Shown piece after piece: positions 10,982-23,678 of a DNA stretch of 64,000 bases (position 1 is its first letter; each line of letters starts with the position of its first letter). Origin of the DNA: Hippasteria phrygiana (taxonomy: Eukaryota > Echinodermata > Asteroidea > Valvatida > Goniasteridae); assembly GCA_037893225.1 (NCBI GenBank), contig JAZGUH010000103.1, positions 2,914,001 to 2,978,000 on the forward strand. The letters run 5' to 3'. The translations under genes were made by a program, and so were the position numbers. The notes under the pieces are model-generated. The model worked only from the letters and a program-made list of their open reading frames with translations. It was not told the DNA's origin and made no database searches.

Positions 10982-13900
10982 CATTGTGACTGCTTAACGT
11001 TTGCCAAATTTTCAGATGAACGCCCCTCCTTTCCCTGTTCATAATTGAATAGTATATTGACCAAATCCAGTCATTTTTACACGTATGGGTAGCTTAGATC
11101 TAGCGCAACAATTTCAGACCATCGCCAGCTTCACAGCGTTAGAATTCTTCGAGAAAATTCAAACCTCGCAACACATTTCTTCCTGTGAACCATGTGTGCG
11201 TTCTTCCGTTTACTGTATTGTAACTGCTTAACGTTTGCCACATTTTCAGATGAACGCCCCTCCTTTCCCTGTTCATAATTGAATGGGATATTGACCAAAT
11301 CCAACAATTTTCACACGTATGGGTAGCTCAGATATAGCGCAACAATTTGAGACCATCGCCAGCTTCACAGCGTTAGAACTCTTCGAGAAAATTCAAACCT
11401 CGCAACTAATTTCTTTCTGTGAACTCTGTGTGCGTTCTCCCGTTTACTGCATTGTGGCTGCTTAACGTTTGCCAAATTTTCAGATGAACGCCCCTCCTTT
11501 CCGTGTTCATAATTGAATGATATATTGACCAAATCCAGTAATTTTTACACGTATGGGTAGCTTAGATATAGCGCAACAATTGCAGACCATCGCCAGCTTC
11601 ACAGCGTTAGAACTCTTCGAGAAAATTCAAACCTCGCATCAAATTTCTTCCTGTGAACTCTGTGTGCGTTCTTCCGTTTACTGCATTGTGACTGCTTAAC
11701 GTTTGCCACATTTTCAGATGAACGCCCCTCCTTTCCCTGTTCATAATTGAATGGGATATTGACCAAATCCAGTAATTTTCACACGTATGGGTAGCTTAGA
11801 TCTAGCGCAACAATTTGAGACCATCGCCAGCTTCATAGCGTGAGAACTCTTCGAGAAAATTCAAACCTCGCAACAACTTTTTTTCCATGAACTCTGTGTG
11901 CGTTCTCCCGTTTACTGCATTGTGACTGCTTAACGTTTGCCAAATTTTCAGATGAACGCCCCTCCTTTCCCTGTTCATAATTGAATAGTATATTGACCAA
12001 ATCCAGTCATTTTTACACTGATGGGTAGCTTAGATATAGCGCAACAATTGCAGACCATCGCCAGCTTCACAGCGTTAGAACTCTTCGAGAAAAATCAAAC
12101 CTCGCATCAAATTTCTTCCCGTGAACTCTGTGTGCGTTCTTCCGTTTACTCCATTGTGACTGCTTAACGTTTGCCAAATTTTCAGATGAACGCCCCTCCT
12201 TTCCCTGTTCATAATTGAATAGTATATTGACCAAATCCAGTCATTTTTACACGTATGGGTAGCTTAGATCTAGCGCAACAATTTCAGACCATCGCCAGCT
12301 TCACAGCGTTAGAACTCTTCGAGAAAATTTAAACCTCGCAACACATTTCTTCCTGTGAACCCTGTGTGCGTTCTTCCGTTTACTGTATTGTAACTGCTTA
12401 ACGTTTGCCACATTTTCAGATGAACGCCCCTCCTTTCCCTGTTCATAATTGAATGGGATATTGACCAAATCCAACAATTTTCACACGTATGGGTAGCTCA
12501 GATATAGCGCAACAATTTGAGACCATCGCCAGCTTCACAGCGTTAGAACTCTTCGAGAAAATTCAAACCTCGCAACTAATTTCTTTCTGTGAACTCTGTG
12601 TGCGTTCTCCCGTTTACTGCATTGTGGCTGCTTAACGTTTGCCAAATTTTCAGATGAACGCCCCTCCTTTCCCTGTTCATAATTGAATGGTATATTGACC
12701 AAATCCAGTAATTTTTACACGTATGGGTAGCTTAGATATAGCGCAACAATTGCAGACCATCGCCAGCTTCACAGCGTTAGAACTCTTCGAGAAAATTCAA
12801 ACCTCGCATCAAATTTCTTCCTGTGAACTCTGTGTGCGTTCTTCCGTTTACTGCATTGTGACTGCTTAACGTTTGCCACATTTTCAGATGAACGCCCCTC
12901 CTTTCCCTGTTCATAATTGAATGGGATATTGACCAAATCCAGTAATTTTCACACGTATGGGTAGCTTAGATCTAGCGCAACAATTTGAGACCATCGCCAG
13001 CTTCATAGCGTGAGAACTCTTCGAGAAAATTCAAACCTCGCAACAACTTTTTTTCCATGAACTCTGTGTGCGTTCTCCCTTTTACTGCATTGTGACTGCT
13101 TAACGTTTGCCAAATTTTCAGATGAACGCCCCTCCTTTCCCTGTTCATAATTGAATAGTATATTGACCAAATCCAGTCATTTTTACACTGATGGGTAGCT
13201 TAGATATAGCGCAACAATTGCAGACCATCGCCAGCTTCACAGCGTTAGAACTCTTCGAGAAAAATCAAACCTCGCATCAAATTTCTTCCTGTGAACTCTG
13301 TGTGCGTTCTTTCGTTTACTGCATTGTGACTGCTTAACGTTTGCCACATTTTCAGATGAACGCCCCTCCTTTCCCTGTTCATAATTGAATGAGATATTGA
13401 CCAAATCCAGTAATTTTCACACGTATGGGTAGCTTAGATCTAGCGCAACAATTTGAGACCATCGCCAGCTTCACAGCGTTAGAGCTCTTCGAGAAAATTC
13501 AAACCTCGCAACTAATTTCTTTCTGTGAACTCTGTGTGCGTTCTCCCGTTTACTGCATTGTGGCTGCTTAACGTTTGCCAAATTTTCAGATGAACGCCCC
13601 TCCTTTCCCTGTTCAAAATTGAATAGTATATTGACCAAATCCAGTCATTTTTACACGTATGGGTAGCTTAGATCTAGCGCAACAATTTCAGACCATCGCC
13701 AGCTTCACAGCGTTAGAACTCTTCGAGAAAATTCAAACCTCGCATCAAATTTCTTCCTGTGAACTCTGTGTGCGTTCTTCCGTTTACTGCATTGTGACTG
13801 CTTAACGTTTGCCACATTTTCAGATGAACGCCCCTCCTTTCCCTGTTCATAATTGAATGGGATATTGACCAAATCCAGTAATTTTCACACGTATGGGTAG

Positions 13901-16387
13901 CTTAGATCTAGCGCAACAATTTGAGACCATCGCCAGCTTCATAGCGTGAGAACTCTTCGAGAAAATTCAAACCTCGCAACAACTTTTTTCCATGAACTCT
14001 GTGTGCGTTGTCCCTTTTACTGCATTGTGACTGCTTAACGTTTGCCAAATTTTCAGATGAACGCCCCTCCTTTCCCTGTTCATAATTGAATAGTATATTG
14101 ACCAAATCCAGTCATTTTTACACTGATGGGTAGCTTAGATATAGCGCAACAATTGCAGACCATCGCCAGCTTCACAGCGTTAGAACTCTTCGAGAAAAAT
14201 CAAACCTCGCATCAAATTTCTTCCCGTGAACTCTGTGTGCGTTCTCCCTTTTACTGCATTGTGACTGCTTAACGTTTGCCAAATTTTCAGATGAACGCCC
14301 CTCCTTTCCCTGTTCATAATTGAATAGTATATTGACCAAATCCAGTCATTTTTACACTGATGGGTAGCTTAGATCTAGCGCAACAATTTCAGACCATCGC
14401 CAGCTTCACAGCGTTAGAACTCTTCGAGAAAATTCAAACCTCGCAACACATTTCTTCCTGTGAACCCTGTGTGCGTTCTTCCGTTTACTGTATTGTAACT
14501 GCTTAACGTTTGCCACACTTTCAGATGAACGCCCCTCCTTTCCCTGTTCATAATTGAATGGGATATTGACCAAATCCAACAATTTTCACACGTATGGGTA
14601 GCTTAGATATAGCGCAACAATTTGAGACCATCGCCAGCTTCACAGCGTTAGAACTCTTCGAGAAAATTCAAACCTCGCAACAAATTTCTTTCTGTTAACT
14701 CTGTGTGCGTTCTCCCGTTTAATGCATTGTGGCTGCTTAACGTTTGCCAAATGTTCAGATGAACGCCCCTCCTTTCCCTGTTCATAATTGAATAGTATAT
14801 TGACCAAATCCAGTCATTTTTACACTGATGGGTAGCTTAGATCTAGCGCAACAATTGCAGACCATCGCCAGCTTCACAGTGTTAGAACTCTTCGAGAAAA
14901 ATCAAACCTCGCATCAAATTTCTTCCTGTGAACTCTGTGTGCGTTCTTTCGTTTACTGCATTGTGACTGCTTAACGTTTGCCACATTTTCAGATGAACGC
15001 CCCTCCTTTCCCTGTTCATAATTGAATGAGATATTGACCAAATCCAGTAATTTTCACACGTATGGGTAGCTTAGATCTAGCGCAACAATTTGAGACCATC
15101 GCCAGCTTCACAGCGTTAGAACTCTTCGAGAAAATTCAAACCTCGCAACAAATTTCTTTCTGTTAACTCTGTGTGCGTTCTCCCGTTTAATGCATTGTGG
15201 CTGCTTAACGTTTGCCAAATGTTCAGATGAACGCCCCTCCTTTACCTGTTCATAATTGAATGAGATATTGACCAAATCCAGTAATTGTCACACGTATGGG
15301 TAGCTTAGATCTAGCGCAACAATTAGAGACCATCGCCAGCTTCACAGCGTTAGAGCTCTTCGAGAAAATTCAAACCTCGCAACTAATTTCTTTCTGTGAA
15401 CTCTGTGTGCGTTCTCCCGTTTACTGCATTGTGGCTGCTTAACGTTTGCCAAATTTTCAGATGAACGCCCCTCCTTTCCCTGTTCATAATTGAATGGTAT
15501 ATTGACCAAATCCAGTAATTTTTACACGTATGGGTAGCTTAGATATAGCGCAACAATTTCAGACCATCGCCAGCTTCACAGCGTTAGAACTCTTCGAGAA
15601 AAATCAAACCTCGCATCAAATTTCTTCCCGTGAACTCTGTGTGCGTTCTTCCGTTTACTCCATTGTGACTGCTTAACGTTTGCCAAATTTTCAGATGAAC
15701 GCCCCTCCTTTCCCTGTTCATAATTGAATAGTATATTGACCAAATCCAGTCATTTTTACACGTATGGGTAGCTTAGATCTAGCGCAACAATTTCAGACCA
15801 TCGCCAGCTTCACAGCGTTAGAACTCTTCGAGAAAATTCAAACCTCGCAACACATTTCTTCCTGTGAACCCTGTGTGCGTTCTTCCGTTTACTGTATTGT
15901 AACTGCTTAACGTTTGCCACATTTTCAGATGAACGCCCCTCCTTTCCCTGTTCATAATTGAATGGGATATTGACCAAATCCAGCAATTTTCACACGTATG
16001 GGTAGCTTAGATATAGCGCAACAATTTGAGACCATCGCCAGCTTCACAGCGTTAGAACTCTTCGAGAAAAATCAAACCTCGCATCAAATTTCTTCCTGTG
16101 AACTCTGTGTGCGTTCTCCCGTTTAATGCATTGTGGCTGCTTAACGTTTGCCAAATTTTCAGATGAACGCCCCTCCTTTCCCTGTTCATAATTGAATGGT
16201 ATATTGACCAAATCCAGTAATTTTTACATGTATGGGTAGCTTAGATATAGCGCAACAATTTCAGACCATCGCCAGCTTCACAGCGTTAGAACTCTTCGAG
16301 AAAAATCAAACCTCGCATCAAATTTCTTCCTGTGAACTCTGTGTGCGTTCTTCCGTTTACTGCATTGTGACTGCTTAACGTTTGCCA
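10982..16387 (+). repeat. 23-monomer block, copy 2
   Basis: Tandem copy of 5601-11006. I noticed three differences: 11520 (a against g at 6139), 14010 (g against c at 8629) and 14880 (t against c at 9499). Matching ends before 16388 (c against a at 11007). The 25-base overlap of the matching stretches (10982-11006, around cattgtgactgcttaacg) is where the exchange can be placed. About 99.9% identity implies a very recent event, or an assembly duplication. Confidence 0.93.
13804..14036 (+). repeat. 233-bp type 2 monomer, duplicated deletion
   Basis: The same one-T deletion as at 8605 appears 5,381 bp later. It was therefore copied with the 23-monomer block. It carries the extra difference c to g at 14010. 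Confidence 0.9.
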
Positions 16388-17096
16388 CATTTTCAGATGA
16401 ACGCCCCTCCTTTCCCTGTTCATAATTGAATGGGATATTGACCAAATCCAGTAATTTTCACACGTATGGGTAGATTAGATCTAGCGCAACAATTTGAGAC
16501 CATCGCCAGCTTCATAGCGTGAGAACTCTTCGAGAAAATTCAAACCTCGCAACAAATGTTTTTCCATGAACTCTGCGTGCGTTCGCCCGTTTACTGCATT
16601 GTGACTGCTTAACGTTTGCCAAATTTTCAGATGAACGCCCCTCCTTTCCCTGTTCATAATTGAATGGGATATTGACCAAATCCAGCAATTTTCACACGTA
16701 TGGGTAGCTTAGATATAGCGCAACAATTTCAGACCATCGCCAGCTTCACAGCGTTAGAACTCTTCGAGAAAATTCAAACCTCGCAACAAATTTCTTCCCG
16801 TGAACTCTGTGTGCGTTCTCCCGTTCACTGCATTGTGGCTGCTTAACGTTTGCCAAATTTTCAGATGAACGCCCCTCCTTTCCCTGTTCATAATTGAATG
16901 GGATATTGACCAAATCCAGCAATTTTCACACGTATGGGTAGCTTAGATATAGCGCAACAATTTCAGACCATCGCCAGCTTCATAGCGTGAGAACTCTTCG
17001 AGAAAATTCAAACCTCGCAACAAATTGTTTTCCATGAACTCTGTGTGCGTTCTCCCGTTTACTGCATTGTGACTGCTTAACGTTTGCCAAATTTTC
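16388..17096 (+). repeat. Linker of type 2 and type 8 monomers at the domain change
   Basis: Three monomers here introduce variants absent to the left: tagattagatct, caaatgttttt and the full type 8 form. The closest relatives lie at 28.3-28.7 and 30.2-30.9 kb, not in the flanking left block. The region also holds private changes such as ctctgcgtgcgttcgcccg and ccgttcactg. Confidence 0.75.
16611..16844 (+). repeat. Reference monomer, type 8 (right-domain variant)
   Basis: Combines gggatattg, ccagcaatttt, gatatagcg, tttcagacc, aaaattcaaacctcgcaac, cccgtgaac and an end related to type 5. I see it only right of 16.4 kb, for example also near 28.3, 30.4, 35.8, 52.0, 54.8, 58.0 and 61.8 kb. It reads like a recombinant of a type 6-like middle and a type 5-like end. 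Confidence 0.75.
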
Positions 17097-20000
17097 AGAT
17101 GAACGCCCCTCCTTTCCCTGTTCATATTTGAATAGTATATTGACCAAATCCAGTCATTTTTACACTGATGGGTAGCTTAGATATAGCGCAACAATTGCAG
17201 ACCATCGCCAGCTTCACAGCGTTAGAACTCTTCAAGAAAAATCAAACCTCGCATCAAATTTCTTCCTGTGAACTCTGTGTGCGTACTTTCGTTTACTGCA
17301 TTGTGACTGCTTAACGTTTGCCACATTTTCAGATGAACGCCCCTCCTTTCCCTGTTCATAATTGAATGAGATATTGACCAAATCCAGTAATTTTCACACG
17401 TATGGGTAGCTTAGATCTAGCGCAACAATTTGAGACCATCGCCAGCTTCACAGCGTTAGAACTCTTCGAGAAAATTCAAACCTCGCAACAAATTTCTTCC
17501 CGTGAACTCTGTGTGCGTTCTTCCGTTTACTCCATTGTGACTGCTTAACGTTTGCCAAATTTTCAGATGAACGCCCCTCCTTTCCCTGTTCATAATTGAA
17601 TAGTATATTGACCAAATCCAGTCATTTTTACACGTATGGTTAGCTTAGATCTAGCGCAACAATTTCAGACCATCGCCAGCTTCACAGCGTTAGAACTCTT
17701 CGAGAAAATTCAAACCTCGCAACACATTTCTTCCTGTGAACCCTGTGTGCCTTCTTCCGTTTACTGCATTGTGACTGCTTAACGTTTGCCACATTTTCAG
17801 ATGAACGCCCCTCCTTTCCCTGTTCATAATTGAATGGGATATTTACAAAATCCAGTAATTTTCACACGTATGGGTAGCTTAGATCTAGCGCAACAATTTG
17901 AGACCATCCCCAGCTTCATAGCGTGAGAACTCTTCGAGAAAATTCAAACCTCGCAACAAATTTTTTTCCATGAACTCTGTGCGCGTTCTCCCGTTTACTG
18001 CATTGTGACTGCTTAACGTTTGCCAAATTTTCAGATGAACGCCCCTCCTTTCCCTGTTCATAATTGAATAGTATATTGACCAAATCCAGTCATTTTTACA
18101 CTGATGGGTAGCTTCGATATAGCGCAACAATTGCAGACCATCGCCAGCTTCACAGCGTTAGAACTCTTCGAGAAAAATCAAACCTCGCATCAAATTTCTT
18201 CCTGTGAACTCTGTGTGCGTTCTTTCGTTTACTGCATTGTGACTGCTTAACGTTTGCCACATTTTCAGATGAACGCCCCTCCTTTCCCTGTTCATAATTG
18301 AATGAGATATTGACCAAATCCAGTAATTTTCACACGTATGGGTAGCTTAGATCTAGCGCAACAATTTGAGACCATCGCCAGCTTCACAGCGTTAGAACTC
18401 TTCGAGAAAATGCAAACCTCGCAACAAATTTCTTTCTGTTAACTCTGTGTGCGTTCTCCCGTTTAATGCATTGTGGCTGCTTAACGTTTGCCAAATGTTT
18501 AGATGAACGCCCCTCCTTTCCCTGTTCATAATTGAATGAGATATTGACCAAATCCAGTCATTTTCACACGTATGGGTAGCTTAGATCTAGCGCAACAATT
18601 AGAGACCATCGCCAGCTTCACAGCGTTAGAACTCTTCGAGAAAATTCAAACCTCGCAACACATTTCTTCCTGTGAACCCTGTGTGCGTTCTTCCGTTTAC
18701 TGCATTGTGACTGCTTAACGTTTGCCAAATTTTCAGATGAACGCCCCTCCTTTCCCTGTTCATAATTGAATAGTATATTGACCAAATCCAGTCATTTTTA
18801 CACTGATGGGTAGCTTAGATATAGCGCAACAATTGCAGACCATCGCCAGCTTCACAGCGTTAGAACTCTTCGAGAAAATGCAAACCTCGCAACAAATTTC
18901 TTTCTGTTAACTCTGTGTGCGTTCTCCCGTTTAATGCATTGTGGCTGCTTAACGTTTGCCAAATGTTTAGATGAACGCCCCTCCTTTCCCTGTTCATAAT
19001 TGAATGAGATATTGACCAAATCCAGTAATTTTCACACGTATGGGTAGCTTAGATCTAGCGCAACAATTAGAGACCATCGCCAGCTTCACAGCGTTAGAAC
19101 TCTTCGAGAAAATTCAAACCTCGCAACTAATTTCTTTCTGTGAACTCTGTGTGCGTTGTCCCGCTTACTGCATTGTTGCTGCTTAACGTTTGCCACATTT
19201 TCAGATGAACGCCCCTCCTTTCCCTGTTCATAATTGAATGGTATATTGACCAAATCCAGTAATTTTTACACGTATGGGTAGCTTAGATATAGCGCAACAA
19301 TTTCAGACCATCGCCAGCTTCACAGCGTTAGAACTCTTCGAGAAAAATCAAACCTCGCATCAAATTTCTTCCCGTGAACTCTGTGTGCGTTCTTCCGTGT
19401 ACTCCATTGTGACTGCTTCACGTTTGCCAAATTTTCAGATGAACGCCCCTCCTTTCCCTGTTCATAATTGAATAGTATATTGACCAAATCCAGTCATTTT
19501 TACACGTATGGGTAGCTTAGATCTAGCGCAACAATTTGAGACCATCGCCAGCTTCACAGCGTTAGAACTCTTCGAGAAAATTCAAACCTCGCAACACATT
19601 TCTTCCTGTGAACCCTGTGTGCGTTCTTCCGTTTACTGTATTGTAACTGCTTAACGTTTGCCACATTTTCAGATGAACGCCCCTCCTTTCCCTGTTCATA
19701 ATTGAATGGGATATTGACCAAATCCAGTAATTTTCACACGTATGGGTAGATTAGATCTAGCGCAACAATTTGAGACCATCGCCAGCTTCACAGCGTTAGA
19801 ACTCTTCGAGAAAATTCAAACCTCGCAACACATTTCTTCCTGTGAACCCTGTGTGCGTTCTTCCGTTTACTGTATTGTAACTGCTTAACGTTTGCCACAT
19901 TTTCAGATGAACGCCCCTCCTTTCCCTGTTCATAATTGAATGGGATATTGACCAAATCCAGTAATTTTCACACGTATGGGTAGCTTAGATCTAGCGCAAC

Positions 20001-20372
20001 AATTTGAGACCATCGCCAGCTTCACAGCGTTAGAACTCTTCGAGAAAATGCAAACCTCGCAACAAATTTCTTTCTGTTAACTCTGTGTGCGTTCTCCCGT
20101 TTAATGCATTGTGGCTGCTTAACGTTTGCCAAATGTTTAGATGAACGCCCCTCCTTTCCCTGTTCATAATTGAATGAGATATTGACCAAATCCAGTAATT
20201 TTCACACGTATGGGTAGCTTAGATCTAGCGCAACAATTTCAGACCATCGCCAGCTTCACAGCGTTAGAACTCTTCGAGAACATTCAAACCTCGCAACAAA
20301 TTTCTTTCTGTTAACTCTGTGTGCGTTCTCCCGTTTAATGCATTGTGGCTGCTTAACGTTTGCCAAATGTTT
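17097..20372 (+). repeat. 14-monomer block, copy 1 (3,276 bp)
   Basis: Matches 20373 onward at offset 3,276 (14 x 234). Matching starts after a mismatch at 17096. Shared rare variants include ttcatatttg, cttcaagaaa, gcgtactttcg, tatggttagc, atttacaaaatcc, catccccagc, gcttcgatat and ttgtcccgcttac. I noticed no difference between the copies. Confidence 0.93.
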
Positions 20373-23300
20373 AGATGAACGCCCCTCCTTTCCCTGTTCA
20401 TATTTGAATAGTATATTGACCAAATCCAGTCATTTTTACACTGATGGGTAGCTTAGATATAGCGCAACAATTGCAGACCATCGCCAGCTTCACAGCGTTA
20501 GAACTCTTCAAGAAAAATCAAACCTCGCATCAAATTTCTTCCTGTGAACTCTGTGTGCGTACTTTCGTTTACTGCATTGTGACTGCTTAACGTTTGCCAC
20601 ATTTTCAGATGAACGCCCCTCCTTTCCCTGTTCATAATTGAATGAGATATTGACCAAATCCAGTAATTTTCACACGTATGGGTAGCTTAGATCTAGCGCA
20701 ACAATTTGAGACCATCGCCAGCTTCACAGCGTTAGAACTCTTCGAGAAAATTCAAACCTCGCAACAAATTTCTTCCCGTGAACTCTGTGTGCGTTCTTCC
20801 GTTTACTCCATTGTGACTGCTTAACGTTTGCCAAATTTTCAGATGAACGCCCCTCCTTTCCCTGTTCATAATTGAATAGTATATTGACCAAATCCAGTCA
20901 TTTTTACACGTATGGTTAGCTTAGATCTAGCGCAACAATTTCAGACCATCGCCAGCTTCACAGCGTTAGAACTCTTCGAGAAAATTCAAACCTCGCAACA
21001 CATTTCTTCCTGTGAACCCTGTGTGCCTTCTTCCGTTTACTGCATTGTGACTGCTTAACGTTTGCCACATTTTCAGATGAACGCCCCTCCTTTCCCTGTT
21101 CATAATTGAATGGGATATTTACAAAATCCAGTAATTTTCACACGTATGGGTAGCTTAGATCTAGCGCAACAATTTGAGACCATCCCCAGCTTCATAGCGT
21201 GAGAACTCTTCGAGAAAATTCAAACCTCGCAACAAATTTTTTTCCATGAACTCTGTGCGCGTTCTCCCGTTTACTGCATTGTGACTGCTTAACGTTTGCC
21301 AAATTTTCAGATGAACGCCCCTCCTTTCCCTGTTCATAATTGAATAGTATATTGACCAAATCCAGTCATTTTTACACTGATGGGTAGCTTCGATATAGCG
21401 CAACAATTGCAGACCATCGCCAGCTTCACAGCGTTAGAACTCTTCGAGAAAAATCAAACCTCGCATCAAATTTCTTCCTGTGAACTCTGTGTGCGTTCTT
21501 TCGTTTACTGCATTGTGACTGCTTAACGTTTGCCACATTTTCAGATGAACGCCCCTCCTTTCCCTGTTCATAATTGAATGAGATATTGACCAAATCCAGT
21601 AATTTTCACACGTATGGGTAGCTTAGATCTAGCGCAACAATTTGAGACCATCGCCAGCTTCACAGCGTTAGAACTCTTCGAGAAAATGCAAACCTCGCAA
21701 CAAATTTCTTTCTGTTAACTCTGTGTGCGTTCTCCCGTTTAATGCATTGTGGCTGCTTAACGTTTGCCAAATGTTTAGATGAACGCCCCTCCTTTCCCTG
21801 TTCATAATTGAATGAGATATTGACCAAATCCAGTCATTTTCACACGTATGGGTAGCTTAGATCTAGCGCAACAATTAGAGACCATCGCCAGCTTCACAGC
21901 GTTAGAACTCTTCGAGAAAATTCAAACCTCGCAACACATTTCTTCCTGTGAACCCTGTGTGCGTTCTTCCGTTTACTGCATTGTGACTGCTTAACGTTTG
22001 CCAAATTTTCAGATGAACGCCCCTCCTTTCCCTGTTCATAATTGAATAGTATATTGACCAAATCCAGTCATTTTTACACTGATGGGTAGCTTAGATATAG
22101 CGCAACAATTGCAGACCATCGCCAGCTTCACAGCGTTAGAACTCTTCGAGAAAATGCAAACCTCGCAACAAATTTCTTTCTGTTAACTCTGTGTGCGTTC
22201 TCCCGTTTAATGCATTGTGGCTGCTTAACGTTTGCCAAATGTTTAGATGAACGCCCCTCCTTTCCCTGTTCATAATTGAATGAGATATTGACCAAATCCA
22301 GTAATTTTCACACGTATGGGTAGCTTAGATCTAGCGCAACAATTAGAGACCATCGCCAGCTTCACAGCGTTAGAACTCTTCGAGAAAATTCAAACCTCGC
22401 AACTAATTTCTTTCTGTGAACTCTGTGTGCGTTGTCCCGCTTACTGCATTGTTGCTGCTTAACGTTTGCCACATTTTCAGATGAACGCCCCTCCTTTCCC
22501 TGTTCATAATTGAATGGTATATTGACCAAATCCAGTAATTTTTACACGTATGGGTAGCTTAGATATAGCGCAACAATTTCAGACCATCGCCAGCTTCACA
22601 GCGTTAGAACTCTTCGAGAAAAATCAAACCTCGCATCAAATTTCTTCCCGTGAACTCTGTGTGCGTTCTTCCGTGTACTCCATTGTGACTGCTTCACGTT
22701 TGCCAAATTTTCAGATGAACGCCCCTCCTTTCCCTGTTCATAATTGAATAGTATATTGACCAAATCCAGTCATTTTTACACGTATGGGTAGCTTAGATCT
22801 AGCGCAACAATTTGAGACCATCGCCAGCTTCACAGCGTTAGAACTCTTCGAGAAAATTCAAACCTCGCAACACATTTCTTCCTGTGAACCCTGTGTGCGT
22901 TCTTCCGTTTACTGTATTGTAACTGCTTAACGTTTGCCACATTTTCAGATGAACGCCCCTCCTTTCCCTGTTCATAATTGAATGGGATATTGACCAAATC
23001 CAGTAATTTTCACACGTATGGGTAGATTAGATCTAGCGCAACAATTTGAGACCATCGCCAGCTTCACAGCGTTAGAACTCTTCGAGAAAATTCAAACCTC
23101 GCAACACATTTCTTCCTGTGAACCCTGTGTGCGTTCTTCCGTTTACTGTATTGTAACTGCTTAACGTTTGCCACATTTTCAGATGAACGCCCCTCCTTTC
23201 CCTGTTCATAATTGAATGGGATATTGACCAAATCCAGTAATTTTCACACGTATGGGTAGCTTAGATCTAGCGCAACAATTTGAGACCATCGCCAGCTTCA

Positions 23301-23678
23301 CAGCGTTAGAACTCTTCGAGAAAATGCAAACCTCGCAACAAATTTCTTTCTGTTAACTCTGTGTGCGTTCTCCCGTTTAATGCATTGTGGCTGCTTAACG
23401 TTTGCCAAATGTTTAGATGAACGCCCCTCCTTTCCCTGTTCATAATTGAATGAGATATTGACCAAATCCAGTAATTTTCACACGTATGGGTAGCTTAGAT
23501 CTAGCGCAACAATTTCAGACCATCGCCAGCTTCACAGCGTTAGAACTCTTCGAGAACATTCAAACCTCGCAACAAATTTCTTTCTGTTAACTCTGTGTGC
23601 GTTCTCCCGTTTAATGCATTGTGGCTGCTTAACGTTTGCCAAATGTTTAGATGAACGCCCCTCCTTTCCCTGTTCATA
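20373..23678 (+). repeat. 14-monomer block, copy 2
   Basis: Tandem copy of 17097-20402. Matching ends at 23678, before the a at 23679 opposite t at 20403. The 30-base overlap (20373-20402) lies in the most conserved part of the monomer (positions 19-48), so the exchange point cannot be placed more exactly. Confidence 0.93.
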
